Notes under the pieces: model-generated
Databases searched by the model: none
What the model saw: only the letters and a program-made list of their open reading frames with translations
What the model was told of the DNA's origin: nothing
Made by a program: the position numbers and the translations under genes
In this document: one piece after another, positions 57,653-64,000 of the stretch
Layout: each line of letters begins with the position of its first letter
Numbering within the stretch: the stretch's first letter is position 1
Source: Capra hircus
Lineage: Eukaryota > Chordata > Mammalia > Artiodactyla > Bovidae
Reading direction: 5' to 3'
DNA: 64,000 bases
Assembly: GCF_001704415.2 (NCBI RefSeq)
Contig: NC_030819.1
Span: 35,148,575-35,212,574, forward strand

Positions 57653-58550
57653 GTATGCACTCACATGTTCTTTTCATAAGCCACCTAAGTTTACTTATTT
57701 TTTATTTTTATATTTTTCAAATTAAACAAAGGGTTAATCCTTTTTACACCTAGTAGAGCATATTTTTAGGCAGCAGGTATTTTCAACAGATACTTTCATC
57801 ATATACTAGGTTTTGTTTCTTTGTTTATTTGTTAGTTTTTTGTGCATGTGATTTAATACTTTACTGAGATGGATTTCTGGACTCAAGACTTCTTCAGGTT
57901 CCACAATTTTATCCACTGATAACCACATAATTCTGAGAACAAAACAGTAAATTGTTTGTTTAGCGCTGGAGAGGTTTCTATAGGGAAATGAGAATTTTAA
58001 GTGTCTTCCAGATAGAGCTTTGCTGTAGGAAATGAGGACATCCTTTCAAAGGTGATTGTGTCCCTGGAGGGTGTTCTGTGAAACTGTGGGGCTTTGAGAA
58101 TTGCAGAGTGTATGGATGCTATGGGGAGACTTTGACAAATCAGCCGTTAATAAGTAATTTTCTCCAGGCAGTCAGTACAGAATAGCGAGGAAGAGAAAGG
58201 GACTTGGAATTCCACCTCTGTGCTCCTCAGTTTTCTGTCTTATAAGGCAGCTAACAATACCAACCCTTCAAGGTGTTCTGATGGCAAAATAGGTCAGCGG
58301 CATGGTATAGAGTGCTTCACCCTGAGACCCAGTGTGTGGCTGCTGTGATGGTGCAGCACTGAATTGACCATCTCTCCCTCAGCTCTGATTCTGTTTTCTT
58401 TTCTTCTGCTTCTTAAAGAAGTATGACTTTCAGAGAGTGTGTTGGAAATTGAATTATGTGCACAGTAGAAGCTCCTGTCTTTCCTTGTGATTTATCCACT
58501 CAACATACTTTAGTGAATATTTACTGAGCAATTACCATCCTCCAGGTATG

Positions 58551-60415
58551 CTGTTGTTGTTCAGTTGCCCAGTCGTGTCTGACTTCGTGACCCCATGGAC
58601 CTCACCATCTCCCAGAGTTTGCCCAAGTTCACGTCCATTTCGTATGGTGATGCCATCCAGCCATCTCACCCTCTGTTGCCCTCTTCTTCTTCTGCTTTCA
58701 GTCTTTCCCAGCATCAGGGTCTTTGCCAATAAGTCAGCTGTTTGCATCACGTGGCCAAAGTATTGGAGTTCAGCTTCAGCATCAGTCCTTCCAGTGAGTA
58801 TTCAGGGGTGATTTCCTCTAAGATTGACTGGTTTGAACTCCTTGCAGTCCAAAGGACTCTCAAGAGTCTTCTCCAACACCACAGTTGGAAAGCATCAATT
58901 CTTTGGTGCTCTGCTTTCTTTATGGCACAACTCTGACAACCATACATGACCGCTGGAAACACCATAACTTTGACTATACAGACGTTTGTCAGCAAAGTGA
59001 TGTTTTTGCTTTTTAACACACTGTCCAGATTTGTCATAGCTTTCTTGCCAAGAAGCAGCCATCTTCTAGTTTCATGGCTGCATTCACCATCCACAGTGAC
59101 TTTAGAGCCCAAGAGGAGGAAATCTGTCACTGCTTCCACCTTTTCTCTTCTATAGGCCATGAAGTGGTGGGGCTGGAAGTCGTGATCATAATTTTATTAA
59201 TATTTAGTTTTAAACTGGCCTCTTCACTCTTCTCCTTCACCCTCATCGAGAGGTTTTTTAGTTCCTCTTCCTTTCTGCCATTAGAGTGGTATCATCCACA
59301 TATCTAAAGTTGTTGATGTTTCTCCTGCCAGTCTTGATTCCAGCTTGTAACTCATCCAGCCCAGCATTTCTCATGATGTTCTCAGCGTATACATTAAATA
59401 AACAGGGTGACAATAAACAGCCTTGTTGTACTCCTTTCTCAATCCTGAACCAGTCAGTTGTTCCATGCAGTGTTCTAACTGTTGCTTCTCGACCCGCATA
59501 CAGGTTTCTTAAGAGACAAGTAAGATGGCCTGGTATTCCTATCTCTTTAAGAGTTTTCCAAAATTTGTTATGATCCACACAGTCAAAGGTTTTAGTATAG
59601 TCAATGAAACTGAGGTAGATGTTTTTCTGGAATTCCTTTGCTTTCTCTAAGATCCAGCAAATGTTGGCAATTTGATCTCTGGTTCCTCTGCCTTTTCTAA
59701 ACCCAGCTTGGACATCTCGAAGTTCTTGGTTCATGTAATGCTTCAGCCCAGCATGCAGAATTTTGAGCATAACCTTATTAGTGTGGAAGATGAATGCAAT
59801 TGTCCAGTAGTTTGAATATTCTTTAGTATTCCCCTTCTTGGGTATTGGGATGAGAATTCACCTTTTCCAGTCCTGTGGCCAGTGCTGGGTTTTCCAAATT
59901 TGCTGACATACTGAGTGCAGCACTTTGATAGCATGATCTTTTAGGATTTTGATAGCTCTACTGGAATTCCCTTGCCTCCACTAGCTTTGTTTGTGCATGC
60001 CAAGTCGCTTCAGTTATGTCTGATTCTCCGCAGATCCTATGGACCATAGCCTGAGGGGCTACGGTCCATAGCATTCTTCAGGCAAGAATTCTAGAGTGGG
60101 TTTCCATGCCCTCCTCCAGAAGATCTTCCCAACCCAGGGATCAAACCCACGTCTCTTATGTCTCCTGCATTGGAAGGTGGATGCTTTACCACTAGTGCCA
60201 CCTGGGAAGCCCAACTTTGTTGGTAGTGATGCCTTCTAAGGCCCACTTGACTTCATACTCCAGAATGTCTGGCTCTGGGAGAGTGACCACAGCATGGTGG
60301 TTATCTGTGTCATTAAGATCCTTTTTGTACAGTTCTTCTGTGTATTCTTTTCATTTCTTCTGATATCTTTTGCTTCAGTTAGGCCTTCACCATTTCTGTC
60401 CTTGACTGTGTCCAG
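58551..60415 (-). mobile_element. Older BovB LINE with nested SINE, block C copy
   Basis: The same insertion as in block A. Here the RT frame 59258-59770 is open for 170 codons, with RDVQAGFRKGRGTRDQIANI, FIDYTKTFDCVDH and FRYVDDTTL. The nested Bov-tA is at about 59994-60214, and its hairpin has one mismatch. Confidence 0.9.
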
Positions 60416-63400
60416 GTATATAGCCAAGGGCAATGTAGGCAGATGTCTTGATCTTCCATCCTGCCCTATGTTTTGAGAGACTTGCTGTTTTCCTTTTTTA
60501 TTTTGAGGTTTTATTTTTGTACTCCATAATCATCTGCTTATCAAACAGAGCTCAGAAAAACACCCTCTTGAGATGGGAAACAGAGAAGAGATGAGACACA
60601 AAGAGCCAGGGGAATGTGCTTCCTGGAATCTGGGTGTAACGTGCCCTGAAACGCCTGTTTATTAGGAAGCATTTCAGCATGGCACCCAAAGGGAGGGAGA
60701 ATGTGGGCTTGGGCCTTATGACTGAGTACAGCTGTGGCTACCTACCTGTGGCCTCTAAAATGCCTGGAATTACTCTAAGTACTCTTTTTTTTTCTAATTA
60801 ATTTATTTTTAATTGAAGGATAATTGCTTTACAGTATTGTTTTGGCTTCTGCCATATATCAACATGGATCAGCCATAGGTATACATATGTCCCTTCCCTC
60901 TTGAACCTCCTTCCCACCTCATCCCACCCCTCTAGGTTATCACAGAGCACCAAATTTGAGTTTCTTGCATCATACAGCAAATTTCCACTAGCTATCTAAT
61001 TTTACATATGGTAATGCATATGTCTAAGTACTTTGGAAACCAAGATATAGCTTTTCAGACTCCAGTGAAATGCTACCTCATACCCCTTAAGACATCTGCT
61101 ATCAAAAAAGAAAAATGAAAGAGAGAAATAAAGAATGGGTTGGCAGTATTGGCAAGGATGTAGGGAAATTAGAATCCTTGTTCATTGCTGGTAGGAATGT
61201 AAGATAGTGCAGCAACTGTGGAAAACAAGTTGGCCAATTCTCAAAAAAGTTAGATAGAATTATTATATGATCTAGCAATTCTACTTTAGAGTGTAAACCC
61301 AAAAGAATTGAAAGAAAGATCTTGAAGTGATACCTATACTTGTATGTTCATAGCAGCATTATTCTCAGTAGCAAAAATGTGGAGGCACTTAACGGTCCAT
61401 TGACTGATGAATTGATAAGCAAAATGTAGTGGATATATGTATACAGTGGAGTATTATTCAGTCTCAAAAAGGAAGGAAATTCTGACTTGTGCTACAACAC
61501 AGATGAACCTTCAGGAAATTAAGCTAAGTGAAATAAGCCAGTCACAAAGCACAAATACTGTATGATTCTACTAATATGAGGTACCTAGAGTACTGAATTC
61601 ATGGGGACAGGAAGTAGAATGGTGGGTGCCAGGAGCTGCTCGCTGGGAGTGGGGAGTTGTTGTTTAATGTCTACAGATTTTCAGTTCTGAAAGACGAAAG
61701 GAGTTCTGTGGCAGGATGGTGATGATCGCTGTGCAACAGTGTAAATGTACTCAATATCTCTGAACTGTGCACTTACAGCTGGTCAAGCTAGTAAATTTCA
61801 TGTGTATTTTACCACTATTTTAAAAAATTTTAAAGGTATCCCTTTCAGAAAAAATGGGAAGAACTTTTTAGCACTTTTAGTCTCCATATTTAAAGATTCC
61901 TTCTGGCTATTTAATTCGTGACTTCTGGTTACAGTAGAAAATAAATGAGTTTAGATTCCCAAGTTTTACATTTTGATGGTACTCATCTCTGAAATGTCCA
62001 AGTGAGATTGGTTAGTAGAAATAAAGGGCATGTCTGTAGAGTCCTTTCATTTCCTTTGATGCAAAGCTTTTGAAACATATACTGCCTTATTTTTAAAGTT
62101 TCTTAATTAGAAAAAAATGTATGCTTGTGTACATAAAATAACTCCATAAGTAAAGAAATAACATTGGAAGATCCTTGGCTCTGCCAGTAATGTTTGGAAG
62201 CACATCTGAGCAAAGACTAAACATACCTTTGCATCAACATGGTCTGGTTCTGTTCTGTTCTGTTGATTTCCGCCCTTCCTTTGAGCATGTTCAACATACA
62301 CACTCCAGAGAACATCCTTACAAAATAGTGCCAAGCTTAGTATACATGTAGGTTCCTCTCTATATGCCTTTGTCTCTAAGCTACAATACTGGTTGATAAA
62401 AGAAGGGGTATCTGTAGAGAACTTGCAATGTGCAAAGTTCCCAGGAAATCATTCCAGAGGCAGCTAGGGAGAGAATGTTTGTGTAGACCGAGTGTCAACG
62501 TGACCCGCAGATTTATTCCTGCTCTGCCTCAAAGGACTGTGGGGCCTTGATGACATTACTCAGCTTCCAGACTTCAGGGTCCTCATCTTTAAACCAGGTC
62601 TGGGAATCATTGCCACACAGATGTGTTGTGAAGATGTATCTGGGCTTCCCAAGTGGTGCTGGTGGTGCAGGACCTGCCTGCCAATGCAGGAGACATAAGA
62701 GATGCAGGTTCAATCCCTGGGTCAGGAAGGTCTGCTGGAGGAGGGCATGGCAAGCTCACTCCAGTATTCTTGACTGGAAGATCCCTTGGAGAGATGAGCC
62801 TGGTGGGCTACAATCCATGGGGTCACAAAGAGTCTGACATGACTGAAGCGACTTAGCACACACAACTGGGCGAGATAAGGTTTGTGTCCATGTCTGGTTC
62901 TTGGGAATGCTCAGTCATCAGGATCTGTTATTATTCTTAATGATTGGGTTACTGGCCTTGAATATTATTTCTGCTTAAGTAAAAAGAGTAATACTTTCTG
63001 GAATGACTTTACTCTTTAATTTCTCATATGTGTTCATGGTGCTTGGTGATTATATTTATTGTTTATAATATAAACTAAATTGTTTGTATAAATATAAATA
63101 GTAGAGCAAAAAAGCAAAAATTTAAAAAAAAAAAACCACAATAGGAATTTGTGGGAAGGTGTAACAGAGACCTGTATCTAACATTTCCACCAAAGGCAGA
63201 AAGAGAGAATGACACTTTCTTGTACTTTGATTTTATTTTCCCCTCTCAGCAGCTTCTTTCCTGACCATCACCTTGTACACATTGTTACTTACCAGTCTTC
63301 CACCAAGACCAATGGCCTTTTCTCTCAGCCCTCCCCATAGTCTTGGCTATTTTCTTTCTCTCCTTGAGGATCTGCTTGAGGATACAGAAATGTAGCTCTC

Positions 63401-64000
63401 ATTTCTGCTCTTCTGTGCGTATTACAGTCCCTGACAAGTACTGATAAGAATTCCTAACATTTGTGGAATCATTAACATGTTTTAACCCCTTATCCTGTCA
63501 TTTCCTGCTTAATCCTCACAATTCTGTAGTTATCTTTAACTAACAGATTTAAAAACTGAGGCCCTGGGGGCTTGTCTCACTTATCAAGGGGCAGAGCCAG
63601 GAGTCAGATTTTGTGTGTGTCTGATTATTTTTCAGAGTGTTTCAATTGTATAGCAAAGTAGTAGTGTGTATTTCTTAAGCACAGATTTTTAACTTATCCT
63701 ACTCCTCTACTCTCCTCTTTGGTAACCATTAGTTTGTTTTCTATGTTTGTGAATCTGTTTCTGTGCTGTAAATAAGTTCATTTCTATCAATTTTTAAGAG
63801 TCCACATATAAGTGATCATATATGATATTTGTCTTTCTCTGCTGACTTATTTCACTTGGTCTCATAATCTCTAGGTTCATCCATGTTGCTGCAAATGGCA
63901 TTATTTCATTCTTTTTATGGCTGAATAATATTCCTCTGTGTGTGTGTGTGTGTGGATACATCATATCTTTATCCATTCATCTGTCCATGGACATACCTTG

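Larger units (their letters stand above)
55461..64000. repeat. Duplicated block C
   Basis: A near-identical copy of block A from 42334 on. The left edge lies inside a CHR SINE and the right edge is beyond the window. It differs from A by scattered indels and substitutions, for example near 58660, 59083, 59146, 59409, 59430, 59988, 60046 and 61512. Confidence 0.95.

Overview
The window is mammalian nuclear DNA from a ruminant, most likely cattle or a close relative (Bos/Bison). The basis is the repeat content: BovB (RTE-type) LINE copies, Bov-A/Bov-tA/Bov-A2 SINEs with their derived microsatellite tails, CHR-type tRNA-Glu SINEs, bovine L1 3' ends, and older mammalian MIR, MER5A and L1 relics. 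There are no prokaryotic features, no CRISPR array, no recognisable tRNA or rRNA gene, and no endogenous retrovirus that I can support.

One host gene is visible, on the + strand. Seven internal exons (1787-1866, 18376-18526, 25436-25555, 26654-26764, 32657-32757, 34025-34216, 44364-44519) have AG/GT borders and compatible phases. They join into an uninterrupted 304-codon frame that aligns without gaps to about residues 819-1122 of human ABCC4 (MRP4), an ATP-driven organic-anion and cyclic-nucleotide exporter. They cover the second half of transmembrane domain 2 and the start of nucleotide-binding domain 2, through Walker A to the Q-loop. Upstream exons lie before the window. The downstream exons (signature motif, Walker B, H-loop) do not appear anywhere after 44519. 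Cattle carry a copy-number-variable cluster of ABCC4-like genes on chromosome 12 (recalled knowledge), and this looks like one of those paralogs.

Layout: 1-18 kb is a long intron with several BovB copies, including nested BovB-in-BovB and L1-in-BovB insertions at 12.1-16.2 kb. 18-35 kb holds five exons (18376 to 34216) among SINEs, L1 and BovB. 35-42 kb is intron with the longest open BovB reading frame (38472-39266). 42.3-64 kb is dominated by a three-part duplication.

The duplication is the most notable structure. Block A (42334-50862, containing the last good exon) and block C (55461-64000) are near-identical copies of the same 8.5 kb. Between them, block B (51321-55460) is a third copy of the interior of A (44829-48827), broken by small insertions and deletions every few tens of bases. 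At ten single-base differences between A and C, B always carries the A base. This pattern suggests an uncorrected long-read gap fill of sequence A rather than an old pseudogene. In block C the exon (57496-57652) carries one extra G and is frameshifted. The 42-64 kb region should therefore be treated as a probable assembly problem laid over a genuinely duplicated locus.

No new enzymatic or defence system was found. The best biological leads are the divergent ABCC4 paralog (a lost conserved proline before the Q-loop glutamine, a changed NBD2 entry segment), several clean retrotransposition scars with target-site duplications, inverted BovB arrays in introns, and a perfect 15-bp hairpin newly formed inside a SINE.
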